This document shows, in pieces, positions 10,712-19,848 of a DNA stretch of 64,000 nt; positions within the stretch are counted from its first letter, which is position 1; the number at the start of each line of letters is the position of its first letter. The notes under the pieces are model-generated. The model had not been told where the DNA came from, did no database searches, and saw only the letters and a list, made by a program, of their open reading frames with translations. Source of the stretch: Mayamaea pseudoterrestris (lineage: Eukaryota > Bacillariophyta > Bacillariophyceae > Sellaphorales > Sellaphoraceae); the NCBI GenBank assembly GCA_027923505.1, contig BROI01000006.1, forward strand, positions 434,001 to 498,000. The letters are read 5' to 3'. The translations under genes were made by a program, and so were the position numbers.

Positions 10712-12210
10712 CTACGCAACTTCATACGCAAGACCTTGATAGGTGCCAAGCGTGTCGCCGAGTACAGTTCCGACAGGACAGCTCTTGTATAATATGGCAG
10801 CAAAACGTTTTAAGAGCCTAACATTCATCCGATGAAACACCACTGACTGCTCTGATATAAGATCCATGCCGTATTTCCAGCCATGGCCATAGTCTTCCGC
10901 CCAAGTCTTGTAGCAGCGCTTTATGAATTCATTCCCATTTTCGTTTTGACCCGCGACCCACGCGGGGCTCAAGTCAAAGAACCGTTGCTGATGAGTCTCA
11001 TTGTTAGCAGAGTCAATAATTTTAATGCCAGCATTGTTTAAACATTTGCCCACAAACCGATCCTCCACTGCTATCATGGACGTTCCGTGGCATTGAGCTA
11101 GCTGCTCTATAAATATTCTTATCGCTTGGCGGTTTAGTATATACCCAGGACCACCGACAGCAAAATCGAAAAATTTGTTGGCAGTGGCGAACTGACGTAC
11201 AACGAGGCCGCTGTAAATTGGTTTCTGCTCGCGCCCATGCTTGCTTTCCAGCTCAGCAATGTAATACCGCATATTCTCAACTATTGCGACCAAGTCGTTA
11301 CCAGCCACGTAAAAATAATCGAAAGAATTGTCGTCATCTTCGTCCATATAATTGTCATATATGTAGCCCAGGATAGAGCGCGTTTTCTGCCACATGTTGT
11401 TGTACATTTCTGGTCCAAAATGTGGTAGGTCGATAGCTCCAAATCCTGGCTCATTGGGGTCGTCCACCGTTTTGGTCGACGCCGCAAAGTAGCCATCGCA
11501 GCGCCATCCCCATGTTTCGGCGAGCGTTTGGGTCTTTCGATGATCTCCCGCGTACGTATAAATAGCACAGAGAATTCGTGCGGGTGGTAAAGTGCCATTG
11601 GAGGGCGGCGGTGGCAAAGGAGGAAAGGCCCGAGTATGGTTCGGGCTGAGACCGTTGATTTGTATCCGGTTTGTAGCGATGTCCCAGCCTGTCCCTTCCT
11701 CAACTCCTTGACCAGGAGGAGCGTCGCACACATAGGTGAACTCATTCGTTCCGTCAATGTGGCTGACTTGTTTAATTGGAATGTACGTCAACGGGGAACT
11801 GTGGTTGCGACTGTGATGTTTCTCAAATTCCTCGAGAAAGTGGCGTCGAACTCGGGTAACATCGGCAACGTACCCAAGAATGCCGCCACTCGTTCTTGCA
11901 CCTGCGCGCGGATGCAGGTCGGGGTTCGGTTCGTCCACGTAGTAGGTAACATTCTTTGGTATTGCGTCGCCGAGCGCCGAGCCCGTAGAGCACGTTCGAT
12001 AAACAATGGCCGCCAGGCGGCGCAGCAAAGTTGGATGCGTCAACCCGCCCAGAGCAATGGATATTTGAGAAATGGTTGCCAGAGCTAAGCTTCGTTCGTT
12101 CCAGGCATCGGCAATCGTTTGCTGGTTGTTAGTCTGGCTAGAGAATATCTTTGGTGACACATGCTCGAAACGTTGTCGTCCCAATGTGTCAGTCGATTCG
12201 ACGATGCGTA
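10712..12210 (-). pseudogene. 3' part of split two-domain GT31-like galactosyltransferase gene
   Basis: This reading frame of about 500 codons is the distal part of a gene interrupted by the element at 12211-13216. It starts (12210 downward) with the end of domain 1 (RIVESTDTLGRQRFEHVSP...LRRLAAIVYRTC), then a linker, then a full second domain: GTGWDIATNRI, ARILCAIYTY, ETWGWRCDGYFAAS, FDYFYVAGNDLVAIVENM, GGPGYILNRQAI, EDRFVGKCLNNAGIKIID, QQRFFDLSP and LKRFAAILYKSC. The domain resembles core-1 beta-1,3-galactosyltransferases (C1GALT1, GT31). The usual metal-binding DDD is replaced by GND in this copy, so catalytic activity is doubtful. There is no ATG of its own near the break: the frame entering from the element begins after a TGA and has only a GTG. 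Confidence 0.75.
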
Positions 12211-12257
12211 CGAGGTCCGGATCGCGATAATTTGCCACGCGATAGCCCGTGTTAAAT
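12211..12257 (+). repeat. Left terminal inverted repeat (47 bp)
   Basis: Starts directly after the TA at 12209-12210 with CGAGGTCCGG and ends in GTTAAAT. It is the exact reverse complement of 13170-13216. Sequence identity stops abruptly inside position 12257. Confidence 0.93.
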
Positions 12258-13169
12258 CATTCACCGTGGTGGTGCACGCGATAAATTCACGCGCGCCTCG
12301 TCATTTTTTTCGACCATGGCGCATCATTGCCGTCGCTCTACTAGTATTCTTGTAAATGCCTCCACTACTATACATGAATTGCAGTCTCATCAATGTAGCA
12401 ATTACTGTCATTGATCATGTAGGCAAAGGTTCCGCAAACGAGGAAGGAATCAGCCTTGATGGAGCGAGGAGAGCAAGCCAGTCTTGTACGGCGTACGGCT
12501 GCGTCTCCCTTGCGAGGTTGACGCTTCAATGAAGGCCATGCAGCAATATACAAAGCATCGGCGCAAAGGACCCTCTTTATTCTGTATAATCAGTGTGTGC
12601 GAGACTCGGCAAATTGTTGAATAAGCTGCAAGCAACGACGTTGACTCTCATTTTTTTGGCTACTTCCTCGCCTTGAACTCATCGGCCTTGCACCAGCGCG
12701 TAAATTAATCAGACTGCAATGACGGAGTAATAGATTGGCTGAAGGCAGATTGATATTGCAAGGCGCTTCAGTTGATTTCCCATGGTGTGTCAACGATTCG
12801 GCGGCAGCAACCCTTGCGGCATGCTCATGCTGTCGTTGTCGACGAGCTGGAACACTTCAAGTATCCATGAAACGGAGGATCAGACGCTATATATTGATGG
12901 ATCTATGACAGCAGACTACAAAGGTCTGTTACGCGGGTAGCTGTACTCCATTTAGAGCGTGTAATGGACTGGAATCCTCGTTTGAGTGAAGGATGCACGC
13001 GCATTTACACGGTCGCTCGCGAGGAACAAAAGGCTCATTTTCAGTAGTGTACACTATTATCTAGCAGTCCATTATCATTAATAACATCATATTATAGCTT
13101 GTAAGTGGTTGTTACATTGTAACTATGCTTCTATTAGGTGTTAGTGGACGTTTTGGTGGGTGGCCGTCA

Positions 13170-13216
13170 ATTTAACACGGGCTATCGCGTGGCAAATTAT
13201 CGCGATCCGGACCTCG
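13170..13216 (-). repeat. Right terminal inverted repeat (47 bp)
   Basis: Reverse complement of the left arm, ending CCGGACCTCG before the second TA (13217-13218). On the minus strand it forms the false tail of the upstream galactosyltransferase frame, which stops at the TAA inside this arm (stop at 13172-13174). Confidence 0.93.
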
Positions 13217-14476
13217 TATGCCAAGTGCTTTCAAGCATGACTCGGTCGGTCGCAGATCGGATGCGCACACGGACGGCTCAGTCACTGAACCCACTATTTT
13301 TCGCAGCGCCGCTTGGTTCAAAACGTAGCCAAATTGCCCGGGTAACTGGTAGCTTGGAAGCGGACGACCCGCGTAAAGTGGAACAGAGTTGCGCTCAAAT
13401 TTGTTGTCAAGCTGCGCCAGAAATTGCTTCAAATTGTCAATAATAACGAGCGTTCCAACATCAACCACCAAGAAGTAATCATATTCATCCAGATAGTTTT
13501 CGGCAACGAAGGTAAGTGCCGATTTTGCTGTTTCTGCCGTACCAAAGGTCTGCAGGAACTGATGCATTATCTTGACGGCTGTAGAGAGGTAACCACTGTC
13601 GTCGTCCCGTTGCTTTGAGCTCACGGCAGCATAGCCGTCGCATAAAAAGCCCCAAGTTTCAAACATGGCATGTTCAAACTCCTTGCCTCTTTGACGATCA
13701 GAATCTTGATTGTCAATGACGCAAAGAAACTTGGCTGTCGGCAGCGACGACGAATTTGCTTGCTGCTCCACTGCGGTCAAATTAACGGAAAACAGCGCCA
13801 GCGTATCTTTATCAGCAGCTTCATTGTAGACACTTATCTTGTTATGAAAAAGATCCCAGCCCTCGGGAGTCTCCATACCATGTCCAGGTTTTTGAATACA
13901 TACGGTGGAGTTCATGAGCATCAAGTGATGCTCGAATGGAAAGACGCCGGATTCGTTCTTGTTCCCACTGCCCCGTCTTATATGATATGCATCTTGTTGC
14001 AGCAGTTGCGCAAGCTCCCTAAAACTGCTTGTATCGAAGTTGCTGCTGTAATTTTTGGCTGCTAGTTTCGTTTGTGACCCCATCAGGCGCAGCTGTTGCG
14101 ACGCTCGTCCATTATTATTTAGTTGCCAAGTAAGTCTCAAAATAGATGCTATGAAGCAAAATGGAATGGCCGGATGAAGCTTGACGTTGCGCGACGCCTT
14201 GTTTGTCGCTGCTGTTGTGCTCGAACTCATATTTCGGCAAAAACATGAGTGCAAGTTGCCCAAGAAAGGGCGCGACGGAATGCTTGACCTGCGTAGATTC
14301 TGGAAAGGATGGATGAGCATGGGTCCAGAAACGATTGGAAGTTTGGTACGATCGATGACTGCTTTGAAAATGTCATTACTCCGCATGATCATGAATACTC
14401 TCCAAACAGATTTGGCGCGAACTTTCTTGCGATCGATCACGCTGCGACAAAATGCCCACGAGCGACACGCTGCCAT
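13217..14476 (-). pseudogene. 5' part of split two-domain GT31-like galactosyltransferase gene
   Basis: The minus-strand frame starts at ATG 14476; a second in-frame ATG at 14230 (MSSSTTAATN) lies shortly before a hydrophobic anchor (IPFCFIASIL) and may be the true start. Domain 1 follows: TPEGWDLFHNKISVYN, AKFLCVIDNQ, ETWGFLCDGYAAVS, YDYFLVVDVGTLVIIDNL, GQFGYVLNQAALRKI and ESCLKALGI. The frame then runs into the right arm of the inserted element, adds about 14 foreign residues and stops at 13172. The blocks align one to one with the second domain in 10712-12210. The DxD site is also altered here (DVG). Before insertion the gene probably coded about 850-930 aa with two tandem GT domains. A short truncated product from this half is possible. 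Confidence 0.75.
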
Positions 14477-14666
14477 TCATATTCGCCATGATCATTTCAT
14501 GCTTGGCTGCTGCAGTAAAGTCTAAACGGTGGACTGCATATCATTTACCAAGTCTGTAAAGTGATAGTAGCGCAAAATCTCCGCCTAAATTAATATCGGA
14601 AAGGCGCACGAAAAATAACCTTTATCAGTCAATTTGCTTCGCAAGTAATTACTGAGACTGAAATAG

Positions 14667-16559
14667 ATGTTACCACGAGAAGGAAGAAGACAATGTGCTC
14701 GGCACGCCAATTGCTGGCAGCCCACTGCAGGAGGGGGCTTCATACTTCGCGTTGCAGCATATTGTTGCGTTATAGCGACCGCTGCAGCGTCTACCCATAG
14801 GCCGAGGACGTCGTCCGCAGCTGCAAGAGCGTTTGGAATTATGAGTAATGATTTGATTGAACGACGTTTGCATGCTATAAATATGGTTCGGGGAGGAGCC
14901 GCTGAAGATGAGGACTTATCATCTACATTTGAAGGAGTTCCATCCGTTTCCAAAGAATCGAACGAATTTCAACGGAACGCGACAACCGCGAAAACGGAAG
15001 CAGTAGCAGATAGTGAAGTACACAAGTTAATAACAGGCAAATCGACTCAATCAGGCAAATCAAACATAGAAGACGTATCGCATTTTGTCAAAGACGAGGA
15101 CTCAACTGAAATTGATGCAGAGGAGCATGCGACTGCTACGACAGAGTCGAAACTAGATACAAGCACCTTTGCTGTCGATAGCGACGATACCACGAGCGAC
15201 GAGGACGAAGACGAAGAATCTGTAGCAGCAATAACAACAGAAAGTGAACCAATGAGCAGAGTTACCGTTTTGGAGACAACCACAACCACGCTTTTTACGA
15301 CTGAGGATGATACGCAAGGCCACGAAGTTGCTACCTCGACGACGGTTGCATCCGCAATAAGCGAATTATCACTCTCACCTAATAAAGTTCAAGCAAAAGC
15401 TAGCTACCTCCGCACGCTTGGAAAAGAGCTTCACGACAAGTCTGAATTCATTCAAGCTGCTGTTCAGTTTGGGGCCGCGGCTGATCTGCTACTTCCCTTG
15501 CTACAAATGCCTGCACTGGAAGCAGAAGAAGAGCCAGTTGACGATGAGTTAGCTAACAGCGATAGCTTGCTGGAAGAATTTGCAACGTGTCGACTGCACG
15601 AGGCACTCTGCCGACTCAAAGCCGAAGAATACAACCTTGCCATTTACGCGTGTACACAAGTACTTGACTGGAATCAAGAGTCGTCAAGGCAGGACACTTC
15701 AAGATCAAGTAAAGTGGGTAAATTTTCGTCTGCAGATGTGGCGCCTGCGTTGCGAGCCCGAGCTTTTCATAGGCGCGCCAAAGCATTTATGGAGCTTGGT
15801 AATGCAGATCGAGCGCTATCGGATGCTCGCTCAGCTGCATTTTTGGGCGATCGCAAAGCGGTTGCTCTTTATGGCAAGCTAATGAGGAGTACTAGCGGAA
15901 AGGGGAGCGCAAATAATTTGTCCTCGTTATCCGCCTTTGGTGACCTTTTTGGAGCAGGTGAGACGAAAGACTTATCGTCATCGTCATCAAGCGGAGCTTC
16001 AATGCTGGAATCGTTACTGAGCGGCTCTAGCGCGTTCTCTCCGGCGTCATCCAGCACGCCCCAGCAGCAGACAGATTCACCTGCCCCTTTTCTTCCAGCA
16101 AGTCTTCTCGATTTCGGCAAAGCTGCTGCAGGTGGTCAAGGAAGTGGACTTGCAAAATCCGTCTTGTCGTCGCTGGCCAAGAATCTTGAGGACAAGTCGA
16201 CCCAGGACACTATCTGCAATTATTTACAATCAACATCTGGCCCGCAGCTGCAGCAAATGGCAAGCATGGCAGGGATTTCATTGCAATCGTCACAAGCTGA
16301 TCGAGTGGCAAGTTTTATGAATCGCGCTACCCCACGGACAATTCAGCGGACGGTTGTTTTTACAAAACGAAGCGTTTACACGGTTCAACTCCTGCGAAAA
16401 CTCAATCAGCTCGTGCAGAAGTATCGAAATTGGATTGTTTTGTTCTTTCTGTTGGCATGGATCAAAAGTGCTATATTGCGACCAACCCCCGTCAGTAAAA
16501 AGGCGATCAAGGCAGCAGCGAAGCACGCAGCCAGGGCAGTGAGTGGACCTATAGTATAA
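14667..16559 (+). CDS. TPR-repeat membrane protein with C-terminal anchor
   Basis: Single-exon 630-aa protein. A hydrophobic N-terminal segment (about 26-42) could be a signal peptide. A long acidic, Thr/Ser-rich stretch follows. A TPR region is at about 235-410, with SYLRTLGKELHDKSEFIQAA, CRLHEALCRLKAEEYNLAIY and ALRARAFHRRAKAFMELGNA. Then come a Ser-rich linker and a region like the STI1/heat-shock-chaperonin motif (DTICNYLQS...LQQMASMAG). The C-terminal membrane helix is at about 587-604 (NWIVLFFLLAWIKSAIL) with a basic tail. TPR plus tail anchor resembles chaperone-docking proteins of organelle surfaces such as plant OEP61, which bind Hsp70/Hsp90 tails. That role is inference. With both an N-terminal signal and a C-terminal helix, an ER or plastid-ER location is likely. 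Confidence 0.72.
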   Translation: MLPREGRRQCARHANCWQPTAGGGFILRVAAYCCVIATAAASTHRPRTSSAAARAFGIMSNDLIERRLHAINMVRGGAAEDEDLSSTFEGVPSVSKESNEFQRNATTAKTEAVADSEVHKLITGKSTQSGKSNIEDVSHFVKDEDSTEIDAEEHATATTESKLDTSTFAVDSDDTTSDEDEDEESVAAITTESEPMSRVTVLETTTTTLFTTEDDTQGHEVATSTTVASAISELSLSPNKVQAKASYLRTLGKELHDKSEFIQAAVQFGAAADLLLPLLQMPALEAEEEPVDDELANSDSLLEEFATCRLHEALCRLKAEEYNLAIYACTQVLDWNQESSRQDTSRSSKVGKFSSADVAPALRARAFHRRAKAFMELGNADRALSDARSAAFLGDRKAVALYGKLMRSTSGKGSANNLSSLSAFGDLFGAGETKDLSSSSSSGASMLESLLSGSSAFSPASSSTPQQQTDSPAPFLPASLLDFGKAAAGGQGSGLAKSVLSSLAKNLEDKSTQDTICNYLQSTSGPQLQQMASMAGISLQSSQADRVASFMNRATPRTIQRTVVFTKRSVYTVQLLRKLNQLVQKYRNWIVLFFLLAWIKSAILRPTPVSKKAIKAAAKHAARAVSGPIV

Positions 16560-16959
16560 AGTTAAACGTTTGATGCATAGGTAGAATGGACTGACTTTGT
16601 GTAAAGTCAACCTAGCATGCAGCATGTGCTTTGGCGAAGAGGGTTTGTCATTGGCTTTGGCAATGAACCCATTGCAACCAATAACAACCTCTTCACGGCA
16701 CAAGAAATGCTTTCTAGGTCTAAATAGCTCAGCTCTCTTGTTCGCTAATGTATCGTATGGTATTTGTACTTCTATCATCGTGCAATGACGAGACGAAGTA
16801 CTTGCAGATGCCTCGTGCATTCGGTCTTGTCGCGGTCGGACGTCCGAGCTCGCCATGGCATTGAACCAAGTGGCGCTGGTCGCTCTAGCAGTCAAACAAG
16901 CTGGACTATAACTTAATTCTATTGCATGATATAGCAAGAGTGCTTGACTTATTTTTGCA
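16560..16959. other. Intergenic region
   Basis: No coding feature is supported. Minus-strand open frames here are continuations of an antisense frame of the TPR gene. It should hold the 3' UTR of that gene and the promoter of the next. Confidence 0.35.
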
Positions 16960-17316
16960 ATGAGCGAAACAGTTCCAGAATCTGAAGGCGAAAGCCGCTT
17001 GCTCGAAGGAAGCGACGATCACCGGCAGCATCATGACGAAGCAACTAATGACAAAGATCGATCTCAACCCGATTTGGCAAGTCAGTCATCATCCTTATTG
17101 ACGCAGGAAGAGGAGCTGCTGATTTTGCAGTGTTTTGAAATGGCTGTGAAAGATCATGAGCAAGACGATGCGAATAAATTCCAGCAACTCGTTGGGCCAA
17201 CAAAACGCACGCATGGACAAGTCAACACCAGCAATAACATTTTGGACGATAATGGCGATGAGCCTGATATGTCGTTTCTAAAAGAGTGGGATCCAAAAAT
17301 TCTTCCGCTGCATTAA
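16960..17316 (+). CDS. Small acidic hypothetical protein
   Basis: A 118-codon frame starting at ATG after a T-rich/CA context. The product is polar and acidic, with a potential helix in the middle (LLTQEEELLILQCFEMAVKD) and no membrane segment or known motif. The composition looks protein-like rather than random, and it fits snugly 56 nt before the stop of the convergent carrier gene. I do not recognise a family. It could also be a spurious frame. Confidence 0.5.
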   Translation: MSETVPESEGESRLLEGSDDHRQHHDEATNDKDRSQPDLASQSSSLLTQEEELLILQCFEMAVKDHEQDDANKFQQLVGPTKRTHGQVNTSNNILDDNGDEPDMSFLKEWDPKILPLH

Positions 17317-17372
17317 CGTTTTGTAATCATGATCTATTAGTAAACATGGCAAATATTAATTTCATCTCCATG

Positions 17373-18581
17373 CTACCTCTTCCTTCTAACACTACTGGCA
17401 TTTTCAGTCGCAGTACTTGTCGTATCTTGAACGCGTAGTAATCGTCGGAACCCTTCGTAAAACAGAAAGAAGAAGGCATTAGCCGGTATTTTATGCGCAA
17501 TCCTTGGCAGACTCCCTCGCATAAAGGCCGATAATCCTCCTTCCTGCAGAGTCAATTGAAAGCATTTCGACAAGCTTCCTTGGTACATGGATGCTGCTCC
17601 CACTGGATCTGTCTGAAGTCTCGTCTTGATAACGTCAAGCGGGCTCGTAGCCCAGCTGCCAATCCCTCCGGCAATGCCGCCGAGCAAAAAGTCCCAACTT
17701 TGTCGCGGCGGTGTCTTGATGCTTACCGCAGGCTTGCGACGGCTGCGCGCAGGTTGCGTCTCCAACATTGCTTTCTGACGCTTCCAACTGTTACTTCCAT
17801 ACCTTTCTTGCAAATGCTCGTAACACACCAACGTGACAATCGCATACGGCACATCCCGCAGCATTTGACTCGCAATCCCTCCTTTTGGAAACATTTTGCG
17901 ATACCAGTCTGGCGACTTGGCAATGGCCGATAATGCCTGCCACGTGGAATCGTACTGGCCCGTCTGCAGCTGCTGCTTGACCACCTCGTAGGGGACCCGC
18001 GAAACGCTCGCGACCGTGTTGCCAATGGCCGCGCTCAGTGCCACGGCAAGTGTTGGATGCAAACGAAACGAATCATTGTTGCGGCGCTGAAAGGTGGCAT
18101 TTAACAAGCGCTGCTTGCAGTACGAGTAGACGCCAAAGTATATCGCCACGCCCGGCATGGAACCAATGGCGGATACGCCGAGACCAGAGTAAAAGTTGGA
18201 TAAACCGCCGGGGCGACGGGCTAGTTCACGACATGCTCCGACTATGGTCAATCGTGATGCTCCATGACTATTCGATACGACTGCGACTTGCTGCATGGTT
18301 TTAATGGCATCGAGAGGCTGGAGCACCGTCTTGGCGCAGGCGGCAGACAAAGCGCTCGCCAAGCCGTTCTTGCAGCCGTTCCACCATGCTGTTTGCGATG
18401 ATGCAGCATCGGATGGTGCGGTGCTGCTGCCATGATGTGGAGTTGTAGCTTGAGGCTGTCTTATACGTTTTGCATCATACACTGCAACAGCCGTCACTTG
18501 TTTAATAAATATAATGTGCAGTACTATCAGCAAGCTCAGAGTATGCCGTAGCAGTCGAGTTGCGCGGGTCGGCATGGCCAT
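17373..18581 (-). CDS. Mitochondrial-carrier-family transporter, SAM-carrier-like, with signal-peptide N-terminus
   Basis: 402 aa, single exon. Three carrier repeats carry the signature PLDAIKT, PYEVVKQQLQTGQ and PLDVIKTRLQ. Glycine-rich even helices are present (GGIAGGIGSWATSPLD). The second repeat's VPYEVVKQQLQTGQY and the overall order are closest to SLC25A26-type S-adenosylmethionine carriers, so exchange of SAM across an organelle membrane is the best guess. Unlike most mitochondrial carriers it opens with a hydrophobic signal-like segment (about 14-33, LSLLIVLHIIFIKQVTAVA). This suggests routing through the ER to the complex plastid rather than the mitochondrion. ATG at 18581 or 18575 are equivalent choices. 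Confidence 0.82.
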   Translation of the reverse strand: MAMPTRATRLLRHTLSLLIVLHIIFIKQVTAVAVYDAKRIRQPQATTPHHGSSTAPSDAASSQTAWWNGCKNGLASALSAACAKTVLQPLDAIKTMQQVAVVSNSHGASRLTIVGACRELARRPGGLSNFYSGLGVSAIGSMPGVAIYFGVYSYCKQRLLNATFQRRNNDSFRLHPTLAVALSAAIGNTVASVSRVPYEVVKQQLQTGQYDSTWQALSAIAKSPDWYRKMFPKGGIASQMLRDVPYAIVTLVCYEHLQERYGSNSWKRQKAMLETQPARSRRKPAVSIKTPPRQSWDFLLGGIAGGIGSWATSPLDVIKTRLQTDPVGAASMYQGSLSKCFQLTLQEGGLSAFMRGSLPRIAHKIPANAFFFLFYEGFRRLLRVQDTTSTATENASSVRRKR

Positions 18582-18878
18582 GGTCGAAACTGTGCGTTTC
18601 TGTGGACGCGGCTATTTTGCTTGTCGCATAGCGACTCTTTTTTGTCATGTCACGCCTCGTCGTAGCGGTTTTCTCAATCAACGTCATTCGTCTCGACACG
18701 CGATGCAGCATGTCAGCATGGAACGATGCCATGACGAGCATCAGCGACGGCGAAGGAGGATTGAGTCTGCTCTGCTCACCTGCTCCATCTTTTGAACGAT
18801 ATCCCTTCCTATATTCACTTGTTGTTATCTAAACTGCAGCGACTGCCAACAAAAACCACTCTCTTTTCCATCTCGACC
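18582..18878. promoter_or_regulatory. Divergent promoter region, carrier / PDZ gene
   Basis: This 297-nt head-to-head gap must hold the promoters of two genes whose products both appear to be sent to the secretory route or plastid. No specific site is claimed. Confidence 0.4.
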
Positions 18879-19787
18879 ATGACGTTGACAATGACAATGA
18901 ATCGCCCTTTCCACCTTATTGCCATGCTACTTCTTTTTGCAACACCATTTACTACATTCGCCTTTGCTCCATCAAACACTGCATCACATCAGCAGCATCA
19001 TCATAAAACAACTACACTTTGTATGACGAACAATTTGTTTCGGGCCGCCCGGAGCGCCGGTGCCGACGACAATGTCGTCGAGTTGATGAGGCCGCTCGGC
19101 TTGATCCTCAAGCAGGACGAGGAGACGGGCAACGTTTACGTGGACAAGGTGGCGCCAAAGGGAAACGCGGCAAGGACTGGCAAGGTGTGTCAATGAAAAT
19201 GAATATGTATGAATGTGGTCAAGTCAAGGAGAAAGACAGTTGCACTTGCTGTTTCGAACAACATTCACCGTAGCTAATCGCTCATCCATAATTGTTATCG
19301 TTCTTTATTTTGCAGGTGAAGGAAGGCGACATTGTCGCCATGTGCAGCGCTACATTCGGGGATGAAATGTAAGCACCGAAACACCGTGAGCTACTGTGCG
19401 GCAGTCGATTGTTGTTTGTGCATACTTGCTGTCACGGTACACGAGCAAAGCGAAAGCGAAAACCGGCCAGCTTCTGCTCTCATTTGCATCTTCTGTATAC
19501 TCATTTTGTCATTCTCTCGCTCACTACCATCAACACACAGGTGGAGCACTCGAGGAGTCGGTCTGACTCGCGTCTTGGCTGCCATTCGCGTTCGGTCTGG
19601 TCCGACGGTCAAGCTGGTCTTCGAGTCGCCCAAGCAGCTCGCCAAGAAGCGGGACGTGACGGCGCAGCAGATCAAGCAGCGGGAGGATGCCGCCAAGGCG
19701 GCGCAGGAACGCAAAGATAAGCTACTGCTGGAGCTGCAGGATACGGAGACGAAGATTAAGAAGGGAAAGTTCTTGGGTTTGTTTTAA
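18879..19787 (+). CDS. Plastid PDZ-domain protein
   Basis: Three exons (18879-19184, 19316-19368, 19541-19787; introns of 131 and 172 nt) code 201 aa. The N-terminus is a signal peptide followed by AFAP at residues 28-31, the classic diatom complex-plastid motif, and a His-rich transit region. The mature part is a PDZ-like fold: LGLILKQDEETGNVYVDKV, then GNAARTGK joined over intron 1 to VKEGDIVAMCSA, then TRVLAAIRVRSGPTVKLVFE. A C-terminal basic/acidic helix ends the protein. PDZ domains bind C-terminal peptides, and plastid versions assist thylakoid assembly or proteolysis. Which applies here is unknown. The 53-nt middle exon is confirmed by frame and by the continuous PDZ strand order. Confidence 0.82.
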
Positions 19788-19848
19788 TACAATCAAAAAC
19801 AGAGACTATGCCATAATATGTTTTATTTTCTGTACGCAACTATCATCT

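Larger units (their letters stand above)
12211..13216. mobile_element. Non-autonomous TIR DNA transposon inserted in galactosyltransferase gene
   Basis: A 1,006-bp element bounded by perfect 47-bp terminal inverted repeats (12211-12257 and 13170-13216; outer bases CGAGGTCCGGATCGCGATAA). It is flanked on both sides by TA (12209-12210 and 13217-13218), taken as the target duplication. Dropping the element plus one TA joins the split galactosyltransferase frame exactly. No open frame inside exceeds about 70 codons and no transposase motif was seen, so it looks non-autonomous. The TA target fits the Tc1/mariner (IS630) superfamily, but the TIR tips are not a canonical mariner end, so the superfamily is tentative. 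The identical arms suggest a fairly recent insertion. Confidence 0.88.

Noticed and set aside
11636-12088. 150-codon plus-strand frame
   Set aside because: Antisense shadow of the galactosyltransferase 3' part.
12368-12793. Short minus-strand frames inside the transposon
   Set aside because: About 60-67 codons each, no transposase-like catalytic motif; treated as non-coding interior.
12211-13216. Segment as an ordinary intron of the galactosyltransferase
   Set aside because: The boundaries are inverted repeats with TA duplications, and no GT donor and AG acceptor fall at the joining points.
16290-16937. 215-codon minus-strand frame
   Set aside because: Largely antisense to the TPR gene, composition not protein-like.
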